Below, piece after piece: positions 38,425-49,829 of a stretch of 64,000 nucleotides of DNA (position 1 is its first letter; the number at the start of each line of letters is the position of its first letter). Location: the NCBI RefSeq assembly GCF_047495875.1, contig NC_092471.1, forward strand, positions 14,405,001 through 14,469,000. The letters are read 5' to 3'. Made by a program: the position numbers and the translations under genes. This DNA is from Pithys albifrons albifrons (taxonomy: Eukaryota; Chordata; Aves; Passeriformes; Thamnophilidae). The notes beneath the pieces are model-generated. The model saw only the letters and a program-made list of their open reading frames with translations, did no database searches and was not told the DNA's origin.

Positions 38425-39082
38425 CATAGGATAGGTTAGGTTGGAGAACTCCACTGAGATAATTGAATCCAACCATAAACCTCAGACTGACAAGTCACCA
38501 CTAAACCATGTTCTTAAGCACGACGTTTGATGTCTTTTAAATATCTCCAGGAATGTTGACTCAAACATTTCCCTGAGCAACTTGTTTGAATGCTTGATAA
38601 CCCTTCCAGTGAAGACATTTTTCCTAGTATCCAGTCTAAACCTTCCATGGTGCAGCCATGAGCAGCCAGTTTCTGCAGGAGAATGCAGTGGGAAATGGTG
38701 TCAAAGGCTTTACTGAAGTCCAGGTAAACCCATCCAGAGTCTTTCCCTCACCCACTAGGTAGGTCACACTTACATCAAAGGAAATCAGGCTGGACAGGCA
38801 GGACCCTTCTTCCACAAGCCCACACTGGCTGGACCTGATCCCCTGGCTGTCCTGTACATGCCATGTGATGGCACTCAGGATGATCTGCTCCATGTTCTTC
38901 CCCAGCACCAAGACCAGACTGACAGACCTGTAGTTCCCTGGATCCTTCTTCTGGCCTTTCTTGTAGACTGGTGTCACATTTGGTGATCTCCAGCCCCTTG
39001 GGACCTCCCTCTCAGTCAGGACTGCTGGTAAAGGATGGAAAGTGGCTCAGTGAGCTCTTCCACTTGTTCCCTCAGTGTCCTT
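38425..39082 (-). mobile_element. CR1 LINE fragment with broken reverse-transcriptase ORF2 and 3' tail
   Basis: On the minus strand this copy runs from ORF2 into the 3' tail. Positions 38977-38660 encode the fingers/palm start of a CR1 reverse transcriptase: the frame opens near VYKKGQKKDPGNYR, then has MEQIILSAITWHVQDSQGIR. After the segment LVGEGKTLDG the coding sequence slips frame, so the following segment (the usual KAFDT region) is read out of frame. At about 38655 the ORF is cut and joined directly to the 3' tail (38425-38650), which ends in the typical CR1 terminal repeat. The part that would hold the catalytic YxDD motif is deleted. The copy cannot be active. Confidence 0.9.
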
Positions 39083-40715
39083 TTCTGTCTTTCTAGATTT
39101 TCTGCAGCTAATAACAACAACAACAGAAATTATTATGGAATAGCCAGATATGACACATACTTTTGCATTGTGCATGTTTGCTCTGAAAATACAACTACTA
39201 CAGCTTGTTTTTTGTATAATGTATGTATAACCCCCAAAAAAGTAATTTTTTTGTGACACAGTAATTTATTTAAGTTTGGAAAAGAATACATATATTGCCA
39301 CTTAGCCTTGTATCTTGTTCTATTAATGAGTTAGAAGGTGATACTTGTTGTGATGCCGTCATGTACTGTATTTTCTTATCATGTCACAGTCAAAAATAAG
39401 CATATAGTTTACTATATCAACTACATTCCCATTGTGATTTCCTTACACTTCTTTAGTTTCCTGACCACCTATTATTTCTGTTCTGTGTTACTGCTAGTGG
39501 CAGCCCTGTTATCCTTGTTGTGTTGAAGTACAAAGGGCATATCTGGTGGAGTTTATGGTCTATGTAAACCAGACATGAAAAGTACAGCAGTTATATTCTC
39601 TTTTAACACATATTGAGGTTCTTATAGCAAGTAATTTTGTCTTAATACTTTTCTGCTTGGCTCTGACTAATAACCTGCAGGTTCTGTCATTTCCTTTGCT
39701 TTACCCTATTCCATATGTCAATTCATCACTGATGAGATTAGTTGTTTTATTTTTGACATTTCTAATAAATAGGCACTCTGTAGCTACAAACAGATTGGGT
39801 GTAAATGCACAGCTAGTGCTCCACTGACTAATTCTTCTTACTTGGATTAAAGTGGAATGCCTTTGTTAAGTTCACAAGGCATTTAAAGCTGTATAATCTT
39901 TTCATTGCAGTTTTTTGTATTTTACAGTTAAGCTAACAATTATTTAGGTAAAAAAATTATTAAATACATAGCAAAGATCTTATTTTTGCGGGGATTAAAT
40001 GAGATTTTTATTACTTTATTTATAAGATTTCTAAACAGGTATAAAGAGACTGTGCATTTGTGTTACTGATACATAGGTCCATAACTTTAGTCTTATTTCT
40101 TCTTGATTGCACCAGTAAAAGAGACACAAGTTTTTCTCAACACAAAACACTATGAATCACAGCAATTTCAAAGAGAAGCCCTATCAAGTTTAATGGTTGG
40201 ATCAGATGAGGAAATACAAGAAGCGAAGGAGTTGTTAGAGTATTGCTGTAGACGGAGAATTTAAAATAATCCTTTCCTTTTCCTCTGCTGTATTTGAGCA
40301 GTCTACCCTGACCACTGCAACAGTTTAACTTTACATTGCTAAAATATTTGAACAAGTTAATGCTCATCTGAACTGTAATTAGCAGTTAATTGACAATGGT
40401 AATGTGAGTTCACCTTTGCATCAGCTGTGTTTATGTGAGCAGGTGGTGCTGGAACACTGCAAGCATCCAGTGCTTTAGTTCATGGAGTATTTCTGGTGTT
40501 CTGCTGAGGTTTGGTTTGTGTGACACATTGCAATCATAGACTGCAGAACTTTTCTTGCTGCTCATAATTTTTAATATATTGCTTTCTAATAAAATCTGTG
40601 TTCTGCAACTGTTCTGTTTTGTTGGGTACCATAAAGAAGTGCTTCCAGTTTCTGAAAACAGCAGAGCTACGAGTTCAAGAACCTTGCAAAATCATTTCTG
40701 CTGATGTTTGTGCAG
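39083..40715. other. Unique AT-rich DNA
   Basis: Starts with a short aac triplet run (39110-39124). Nothing else is recognised. Confidence 0.5.
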
Positions 40716-40937
40716 GAGTTGGAGTCAAGTATCAGATCAGTAGTGGATACTTGGAATAATGCAGGCAGTGTCCCAGAAGACAGAGTGACTCATGATAGTA
40801 CAACTGTCCTTAATTCCTTCCAACAGGGAGAAAACAATATTCTTGTATTTGCGTTATGTCCTACAATATCAGCTGCTGGTCTTCACGTTGCTGATGTTAA
40901 AAGAACCTTTCTACCTGGTCCTGAGCATAAAGTTTAA
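40716..40937 (+). other. Weak 3'-terminal exon candidate (unidentified)
   Basis: A plausible acceptor (gctgatgtttgtgcag) precedes 73 open codons starting ELESSIRSVVDTWNNAGSVP and ending GPEHKV, then a taa stop at 40935-40937. A canonical aataaa follows at 40959-40964, a layout typical of a last exon with a short 3' UTR. I recognise no protein family, and no upstream exon was found. A chance combination is quite possible. Confidence 0.18.
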
Positions 40938-40958
40938 CTTCATTAATGATGCCCTTTT

Positions 40959-40964
40959 AATAAA
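40959..40964 (+). terminator. Possible polyadenylation signal (aataaa)
   Basis: A canonical hexamer 21 bases after the stop of the open frame ending at 40937. Hexamers of this kind are frequent in AT-rich DNA, so the call depends entirely on that exon being real. Confidence 0.15.
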
Positions 40965-42014
40965 ATAGTTTAAATAAGTATTCATAGGGAAATCTTCGAC
41001 AGTTTAGCAAGGAAGGGTAGGTGTAAAAGCTTTTTTTGTAGTGCAGACAGTCATGACTGACAGAAGCACGCGGGTGTCTTGACATGCTGTTCTCATCACT
41101 GTTCCCTGGGGGAATTAGGGAGGTTTTATAGCCTTTAGATTCAAGGCATGTAGCTGACATCATTTCAGGTTAGGGAGGAGGTAATTCTGATTAATTTTCA
41201 GTGGATCTCATTGGTCAAACAAATCCTTTTGGATCCATACACAGGATCATGTCTCACTTTGGGTTGTTAAAAGTGGCTCTCTGAGGCCTGAAAGAGCCTT
41301 TAACTGAAGAGTCTAATTTCATTTCTACAATGATGTAAAACAGAGACTTAAAAGGCTGTGAAGTATTTTAGTCAAAACACAGATTTTATAATAGTTTAAT
41401 ATTTTTTATAATACTCTTGACAAAACAGTCTTAGTTATTTTTAGGCAGCACCACAGTTAGGTGAAGTCACTGATGTTTTGTGCAAAGAATAAGAACTGAG
41501 TCTGGTGCATTTTTAGCTTATTGCTCTTATTTAGCTAGGAACCAGTGACATATTTAAATGTACCTTTTAACAAAAAAATCAGAGTAAATTTAAGAATTTC
41601 CAGATCCCTTGTTCTAGAGAGATGACATCTGTGTTACTCTGATAATTCTCAAATATTAACACATACTTCCCTGTATTATGAAGTAGTTATAGCTGTCCCA
41701 GACATTTTTAATTTGGAAAGTCAGGCATAATACAATAGTATTTTGAGTATCTGTGACATCTGGGGCCATGGATAGCTATTAGTGATATGTATTATTGAAC
41801 AAATACTCACAATTTTATTTAAGGATGATGGTATGTGACTTGTTACTTTTCCTTGGTTGGAAAGTTACTTTTTTCCCAGTCTATCCCAAAATTTTGTGCT
41901 CTTAGAGGCTTTGAGATACTGCTCTGTATAGCAAAAAGCTTCTGGTCTGCTGCTGTTTCATTAAAAACTCCCTTTTGGATCCTGTGTTGCTCTGCAGAGA
42001 AGAATACCACTGTA
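40965..42014. other. Unique AT-rich DNA
   Basis: No recognised features between the exon candidate and the next CR1 tail. Confidence 0.5.
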
Positions 42015-42105
42015 AATCACAGAATGATAGAATGGTTTGGGTTGAAAGGGACTTTAAAGATCTTCCAGTGGAAGGTCTCCCTGCCCATGGCAGGGCATTG
42101 AAACT
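42015..42105 (-). mobile_element. CR1 LINE 3'-end fragment (short)
   Basis: The sequence aatcacagaatgatagaatg, then gtttgggttgaaagggac and ccctgcccatggcagggca, is the reverse complement of the last ~90 bases of a bird CR1 element. The copy is extremely 5'-truncated, as most CR1 insertions are, and has no coding sequence. Confidence 0.85.
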
Positions 42106-45100
42106 GGAAAATAAAATTGCCTTCTAAACGCTGTGTACAGGTATGGAAAGAACAATGTCTCGTGTTCTAAATTGGAATGATCTGAGGTCCTAAGTTGCAC
42201 ATCAATTAAGAATCAGTGTTACACTGTAATAACACGTCACAGCCCAAAAAATCTCTCCCTCAAACCAGTCCCCAAACCCGGTCCAACTTCCTTCTATATG
42301 TCACCCTGCTCAGTGCAACTGGCGGTGGTGTATCCATGCTTAGATATTGCTCTTGGATGGTTCCCTTATGGAATGCGTTCTGGCCTCAAAGCTCAACAAA
42401 AGGTGGCCAAAAAGACCATTTGGTGTGTTAATGTTCACTTTGTCATGTAAATAGTCAGGCACTTCTGTAGAGTTTTGTGGGTTTCCAGGTTGTTGTATAG
42501 TTTTGGTTTTTGGTGTGGTTTTTTTTTTTTTAACTTTAGTTGAGCATAGAAAGTAGACTCGGGGGAAGAACAGATCTTTTTGAGATTTAAATGAATGTCA
42601 ATAGGGTGAGAAGGAGACCAAATTGAATCATGACACTTACTCATGTGTGTTCAGGTTTGCTCACCCATAATTAAAAGATTCTAATTGGTTTGCATTAGTT
42701 TTAGATGTAAGGCAGAAACTGCACATCTTTTCCACACTATTTGTAGTGTAGTGATGCCAAGAATGTATGTATTCAGCTTTCATTTGGATATAATCCAAGG
42801 GCTTGCTGGAGAACAGTTAGAGGAAGGACTTTTATGAATAAACTAGATTGCTGTCAAGCCTTATATTATTACTCTCTGAAAGGTTTGCAATTACTTCATC
42901 TCCTTCATTCAAACTACCTTTGTAAAGGTCAAAAAAAAAAAAGTGGATTTGGGGGGAGAAAGGTTGTCTTTTGGGCTTTTTAGGAAAGGAATTTCATCTT
43001 AATGATGAATGGTTCTTCGCTGATAGGAGGAAAAAAAAGAATTAATGGTTCAATTAGGGAAGAAGAAATTCTATCAGAACAAAAGTCAGAACTAGTCCAA
43101 TTTTGATGCTGTATACTATCTGAGTAGAACTGCAGTGATTGCTTCTGTGCTTGTTAATGCTAAATTCCAGGCTTAAGTTTCTTTAACCTCCAGTGGGATA
43201 TTTTGGCTGCACTTGACTTCATTCAGCACCTACTATTGTATTCTTTCTGAGCCTGTAGGTTTTTGGATTTGTTAGGCAGCCTTACTGTGTCTTTAAGCTC
43301 ATTAATATCATTCCAGAGTCCAGTGGATTTGAGCCTATTTGGCTTGCTCTGTGTTTTTGTTTTTTTTTTTTTGTTTTGTTTTTTTTTGAGGCAGGATACC
43401 TTCATGATCCAGTGTCTTTGTCAATAAAATGTGGGAAATGCCAGCGAGATTTGCGACACTTGCCCTTACTTTCTACTCTGAATTCTGCTGCCCATGTTCA
43501 TTTACTTAGAAACTAACAGCAGTTTCATATCTGTAGCTCTTTATACATACCTTGACTTTGACAGATTAGATGGGGTACCACATTGAGATTGCTCTCAGCC
43601 TTTATTATTGTGTTGTTTGGGTTTGGTTCTTTTTTTTATTAGGTGAGTGGTGGGGAACTTTTCTGATAATGTAGAAGGGTCTACGCTACTGTCCTCTCTT
43701 GAGAGTATAGAATGGAAATTGAAATGAGGGCAATTTCTCACACTCAGAGTATTACCATATCCAGTCACAGTGCCTGCAGCCAAAGAACCTGTAACAGCAA
43801 ACTTAAGTTTAAATGAGAAGTAGTTTTGAATGTTTACCCAAGTGTGAAGTTGGATTTGAACTGGCCAATTGATCGGGCTACTGTGTGAAGTTGTGTAGTC
43901 CCCGGAAGATATGTTTTAGACCAAGGTTTTCACACAATCCGAGATTTTCCATGTTGCACAGTAAATTCTGTTGATGTGATTTATCTACTATTGCCATCAA
44001 AATGTCTTCTCTAGGCAAATTGCTTAGGCTTCCTTTTAGTCAGTGATCGATCCCTTTTTAAGACGTGAATTCACAGTCTTTAGAAATGTCCATTTGCCTT
44101 CATGGACTGCAGAAGAGAAAGTGGGTGCCCATCTTTGACTGGACATTAAGGTACCTGGAGTGGGTGCTCTGCTGTGAGTGAGACCTCTCTGTGGTTTGGC
44201 TGTAATACTGAATGCTGGTTTAATGTATATCTTTTACTTTACTGTTAGCATGACCCCAAGGTTTTGATAAGTTCCATGATAATAAAACACTGCCTCAGTA
44301 CACATTTTAGGAAAATAATATTTTATATGTTCAGACTCTTTGCTTGGGGTTTTGTGCTCCTTTAACTCAATTCACAGTTCAGGGCAAAGCTGCTAAAGAT
44401 TTCCTTATATCCTTAAAAGCTGAAAGAAAGGCTTTTCATAGTAACTATACAGTTATTACTGGACTTAAGAATTTGAAGCACCTTTCTGTTAAATAAAGCT
44501 CTAGTGTGTAATGTGTTTTACAGAATTGAATTTTTGCATAAAGGTAGAATGGAAGAATTCTATTCAGCTGTGCTAAAATATGGTTTTCTTTTCCCTTCCC
44601 ACTGTAAGTACCTGTAAAATACCATACACTAAAATTGTCAGGTCTGCTGAAGGATTGTTACTTTTGGTCTTCCAAATAAACATGAACTTAGAATAAGATA
44701 TTCAAAATTTGTTTTTTAAACCACAATCTTTTATTGAATCACTTCTATTTATCATTATTTATTTGACCATAAAGGAGTGAATTGCTTACCAAAATAACTT
44801 ACAAATTTAGAATTATTGTAGGTGTTTGCAGAATCCCAAAGCTCTAGGTTAAAATGCTCAAATATGAAATATGGCATTAAAAATATAGAGTATGTATCCC
44901 TTCCATGCCTTATCCATATTTCAGAAATTCTGTACTGTCTCCATAATTGGCATAGATATGTAGGCTACTAAGTAAAGAAATGACCACCCATAAATGGCAA
45001 AAAACATGGTGTAAATGTCACCATGCTTCAGGATTCCACCAAATATTAGCAGAAAAGATCATCAGTTGGCTTGATGTAAATGGTATTTGAAAATGTATGC

Positions 45101-48100
45101 TCACAGTCTGTCTTATGAGGTAAAGTATTAGCCCATAATCCAGTGTTGTGACTGATCATATTACTATAGTGGTGTAAAACTAAATCCTATGAGAGTATGC
45201 CTTTATTACTTTTGCTTTTTGGTATGATCCCCTGCACCCTCATTAGCTTAGGAAGCCTGGACCAGCTCCCTGTGAGTAGATCCTCCAAGCTCCGCTCCTG
45301 TTTTTAGTGCAGGGAGCACACATTGACTCAGAAAATCTCTTTATCTTATTGGGGCATCATGAGAAACCAAGAGAAATAACAAAACAGAAAACTAAGAAAT
45401 TAAACCCACAACTTAAACTGATTTCTTTTCTCTCCTTTTCATCCTTCAGAAAATAGAATATCAACTCATTTTTGATTTATGAATTTAAAGTCATGTCCAG
45501 AAGGATAAAGACCTTCCTGACATCATTTTCAGTGTGCCTAGAGAGGCCCACATCGTCAGTTATATTTAACCTAATTTAGTACCTTAGGCAGACTTGAGAG
45601 CTTTTCTAACAGTATTAACCAGCTGGTGAGGCTTATAGAGGCAGCTGAGTCTTTTTCCTGTGTTCCTACAGTAAGACACTGCTGCATCTTCATTTTTCTG
45701 TGTAAAGCACACCATCCTGAGGCTCTTTTATGTCTGTGTATGGCCGTAGGACTGGTAACATGGATTTATTAAGAATGCAGAGATCCTAGTTTATGATCCT
45801 CTTTTGAGTTCTCCCCAAGCTTAACATTTCTTGTCAGTCATCTGTTGGCAGATGTGGGGATTAACTGTTTTATCTAATTAGACTCCTTGATTAGTTGTTA
45901 AACTTTGGAGTTGTACCTGTCTCTTCATGTTAAATTCTCTTCTTACACATCTGCTAAGGGCATTCAAGTTACCCAGACTAACTCTAGTCAGATGTCTGCA
46001 TACACTGCAAACAGGTCCATTTGCAAAATGTTGCCCTAAGTTATGTCAGTCTCTTACAGCTCTTTGAGGGCTATTCTGCTGCTGCACTCAACGGGCATTT
46101 TTTCAGAGCTCTCACTCATACAGTCTCTCTCTTTCTTTAGCTCATTAGTGTAAGAGTAATCCAAAGCTGGAGGCCAACTTTAGATGTTCCAAACTACCCT
46201 TAGGGGGAGCCTGGAGAGTCAGATCTCCCTTGGCTGGAGGTGACCTTTATGAACCTACTCTCAATGCATAAAATTTGGCAAAATATATTCAGTATCAACT
46301 TAAACTGCACTTCTACAGGGGTAGCTGACTTATGCTCATACATGAGGCTGTATTTGCAAGGAGTTTATTTCAGCTTAGGAGATTCTGTCCAAGAATTCAG
46401 ATATCCTTCCTTTGACAGAGAAGGCAGTTTTAGTCCCTTCTAGTAATTTTTTAACAATTTAATCATCCACATTGTTCCTGTCAGAAATGTCTATTATTTT
46501 TCTGTCCTTTTTTTTTCACTAGGAACTTTTCAAATAAGGGCTATTCACCTTTATCGTTGAGCAGAAAAAGGAATTTATTAAAATAAACAATTGTTATGGA
46601 TCACTGAAGATGTGAGGGAAGTTAAACATATATAGTACCTATGTCTTCAGATACTGTCCACTTCTACCTCCTTGTGACAATTTATTGCCTGAAAAACTCA
46701 GTTGCCTGACTCAGTTACATGCAGAAGACACCCCTTCAGCTGCTCAGTACTGAGCCTTTCTATTGGATTTACTATGTTAAATTCATTATAACCTCTCTTG
46801 AAGCCCGTTCGCATGAAGTGATTCAAGTTACTTATATGGTTGTAATTCTGTCTCCCAAACTGAACTACTTTTTGAGCCATATTGGAGAGCAATTACCTGT
46901 ATGTGGGGGTAGAGTTTGTGGGCAGTAACCTCTACTGATGGCAACATGATAGAAAGATGAGAGTAGAAACCTTCTTACCCTTGTCTTTTTGAAGGTAGGA
47001 CAGCCCACAGCTTCAATTTATAAACACTTAAATTTGAAAGACTGTATAGTAAATATGTCCATATTTATTGTACTTCCATATTTGGGATCAATATTGTTTC
47101 TGTCATACTCCCCTGTTTTATTCATGCTGGTAAGTGTAAAAGCATTCAATTATTCCCTTTTAAACTTAATTTTCAAAGTATTTTTTTTAGTAAGGTGGTG
47201 GTGTACAAGTGTGCTTTGGCAGTCACTGGGGAGGGAAAGAGTTGAATTTACAAATTCTGGAAATCATGGTGCAGTCAAAGAAAAATTATTATTCCTTAAC
47301 TGAGAAACTGTATGCTTGGCAAAAGAGCAGATATCTAGGGTGAACATCAGATGATCAATATCTATGCATTTACCTCAGCTGGCTGCTATAATCTATTAGC
47401 TTGATGTCTTTCTCTGTTGGGGTGGGTTGACCCTGGCTAATTACTCATGATTTCACCAGCATCAATGAGGATGTATAGATAAAAAACATCCAGACCTAAA
47501 GGTTGTGCTGCCCAGATTAAAAAGTGGTCAGAGAGACTCTCCTTAGACTATAAAATGATTTGCAGTATTCATTTTATTACCTTGGGTTTTTTATTTCCAT
47601 ACCAAATTTAGAGAATCCTATGTTCAAACTCAGGATAGGGAAATAAACTTTCCCAGATTATTTTCCCTTGATATGTAGGGGTTTGATCAACAAAACTCCA
47701 CAGTAACATGTTGTATATTAAACTATGTCTTAACAAACCCAAATAATGGAAGGACTAAAATCAGACTTAGATAAACAAAACCTGCTATTGAAAAGGAGTG
47801 GAGTTTCACTGAAAAAAGGTCTGTAAATATTTGGATCCTCTCACCTGTTATACTTTAAAATTGTGACTAACATTTCATTCTCTAGTTATTTTTATTTACT
47901 CTTTATTTAGTCTCTTCTACTGCTACAAAGATTTTTGGGTTTTTTTAGCCTTTTGTAGTTGGTACAGTGGGAAATGAATATGAAGAATGAAACAGGTAAG
48001 AAGTGAATATTGATTTAGTATTGTGCTTTCTTTCTGTTTGGCATTCTCTGAAAACATATTACATTATTCTGAGCTAATAATCAATTAGTAATGAGATTTC

Positions 48101-49792
48101 CATAATCCAGTAATAGCTGCAATAAAGGACAATTTGAGGAGCTGGATATTGTTGGCTGTAATAGCACATGTAGCATTGTTTTCAGCCACCCTCAAATGTT
48201 CCCTGGAATTTGTCTTGTTAGGAGAGTAATGAGAAAAAGTATTGACTATCCTTAGTAAATGTTGGGGCATAAAAATCAACAACTGTCCTGCTTTGGAATA
48301 AACTGGAAATAAATTGAATTCAATTAGTTTTCTTCTTTCCTCTTGGTGTTAGAAGCTTCAGTAAAATATAATTGTAGGTAGGCTGAAAAACAGACTTTGG
48401 AAAACTTTCTGAGAATGGGAAAACTTAAGTTTGCATGAGTAGAGTAGAAAATTCTGCACTATGATGAGGTGGAGTTTTATGATGCCAAGAAATGGAAGGC
48501 AAGGAAGAATAAAGTTCTATTCATTTTCAAGGCATTACTAGTAAATTTCTCTCTCAGTCAAGATGATTTAGACATTCATCTCTCAGGCAAACATCTTAAC
48601 CCACAGGCTTTCTCCTCCCCATTCCATCTGAAATGTTCAGAATTACAGGAGGGGATTCAAAATGTATTGAATATAAAAGTAGTTCTTTTGAGACAGTTTC
48701 CACATTTCACAAAATCCAGCAGCTACAGTGTAGGCACAACTAGATTGTAATTATCTTTTTTCCTCTGTAAGACTGATTTATTTTTATTTAGGAATAACCA
48801 ATGTCTATTGTTCTACAAGTTAAATATAATTTTATCACTCACTAAGCATCTATAGACTGCGATTTAATTATTAAAAATAACAGGCATTTCAACAATCTCA
48901 GATTTGCCATGAAGTTGTTATTATTCTTTACTGACATGCAGCTTTTTCACTAACTTAAAATTATAGTAATTTTTATGTCTCTCAATCTTTTAAATGCCTA
49001 ATTAGAGGAACTCTGGACTTTCTGATGCCTGTGCATGTGGTAGGCATCCATAAAAATGTAGGCTGATAATTTGAATGTAAGGAAAAAATTCTTTACACTT
49101 CTCTGTGCTGTTCTGTTAAATTGTAACTTCTTCAGATATGTAGCTAGAAATCTTTTCCCCTGTTCTTTTTCCATGTAAGAAAATTACTAGACCCATATCT
49201 TGAACCTCTGCTGTTCAGCCCCAGTGAGTTCTGACATTATTCCAGCACTGAATGGGGCCTCGAAACTGAAGCGTTCCAACACTTTGACCTGCTTTCTTCT
49301 ACAGCTATTTTGTGTCTTCACAGATCATGTTTCAAACTATTGCACTGCAGTATGCTTAATGCTTTTTTCTCCCCAGAAGAACTTACATTTTATTGTTGAG
49401 GGGACATTTTGGTGTATGGTCAATTAAATGTTTGAAAACTGTTTAGAGCTTTACAAGGATTTATTAGGAGATGCAACATAAGCAAGATGTGCTTGATTTT
49501 CCTTATATGGTGTAAGATCTTTGTCAAGCACATTTTACCAATATTTGGTGCCTCAATTTAGCTGGAAACAAACCAGAACCACAATCTGTGTAGTTAAGGA
49601 CTGTATTTCTTTCTACCCATTACTCATTGCTGGGGAAATCTGAATAGACTGATAGCTAAGTAGAATTCTTGTGTTCAAGGTGATAGTTACTGAGGCCACC
49701 AACAGAAACTTGTTTCCTCCTTGTAGAAATATATAGATTATGAAGTTACCAACCCTCAGATGTTCTTTCTTGAGCTGAGGTGCTGCGATTAG
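42106..49792. other. Unique AT-rich DNA with T-rich runs
   Basis: T-rich runs lie at about 42519-42531 and 43352-43387. The open frame of 93 codons at 48469-48750 and others are not recognised. No repeat family beyond simple sequence is identified. Confidence 0.45.
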
Positions 49793-49829
49793 ACTGCACT
49801 TGACCTTAGCCAAAATACTAAGAAGGAGT
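49793..49829 (-). pseudogene. Short fragment resembling the 5' end of U2 snRNA
   Basis: Read on the minus strand, about 37 bases resemble the first 37 bases of U2 spliceosomal RNA. The core ttttggctaaggtcaagtg differs at one position from the U2 sequence I remember, which includes the branch-point-pairing region upstream of which the match is looser. Overall I count 28 of 37 identities. After this the resemblance stops, so it would be a truncated retroposed pseudogene rather than a working gene. Chance similarity is not excluded. Confidence 0.4.

Noticed and set aside
48469..48750. 93-codon plus frame considered as a possible processed pseudogene
   Set aside because: I could not match it to any abundant cellular protein, and there is no A tail or target duplication.
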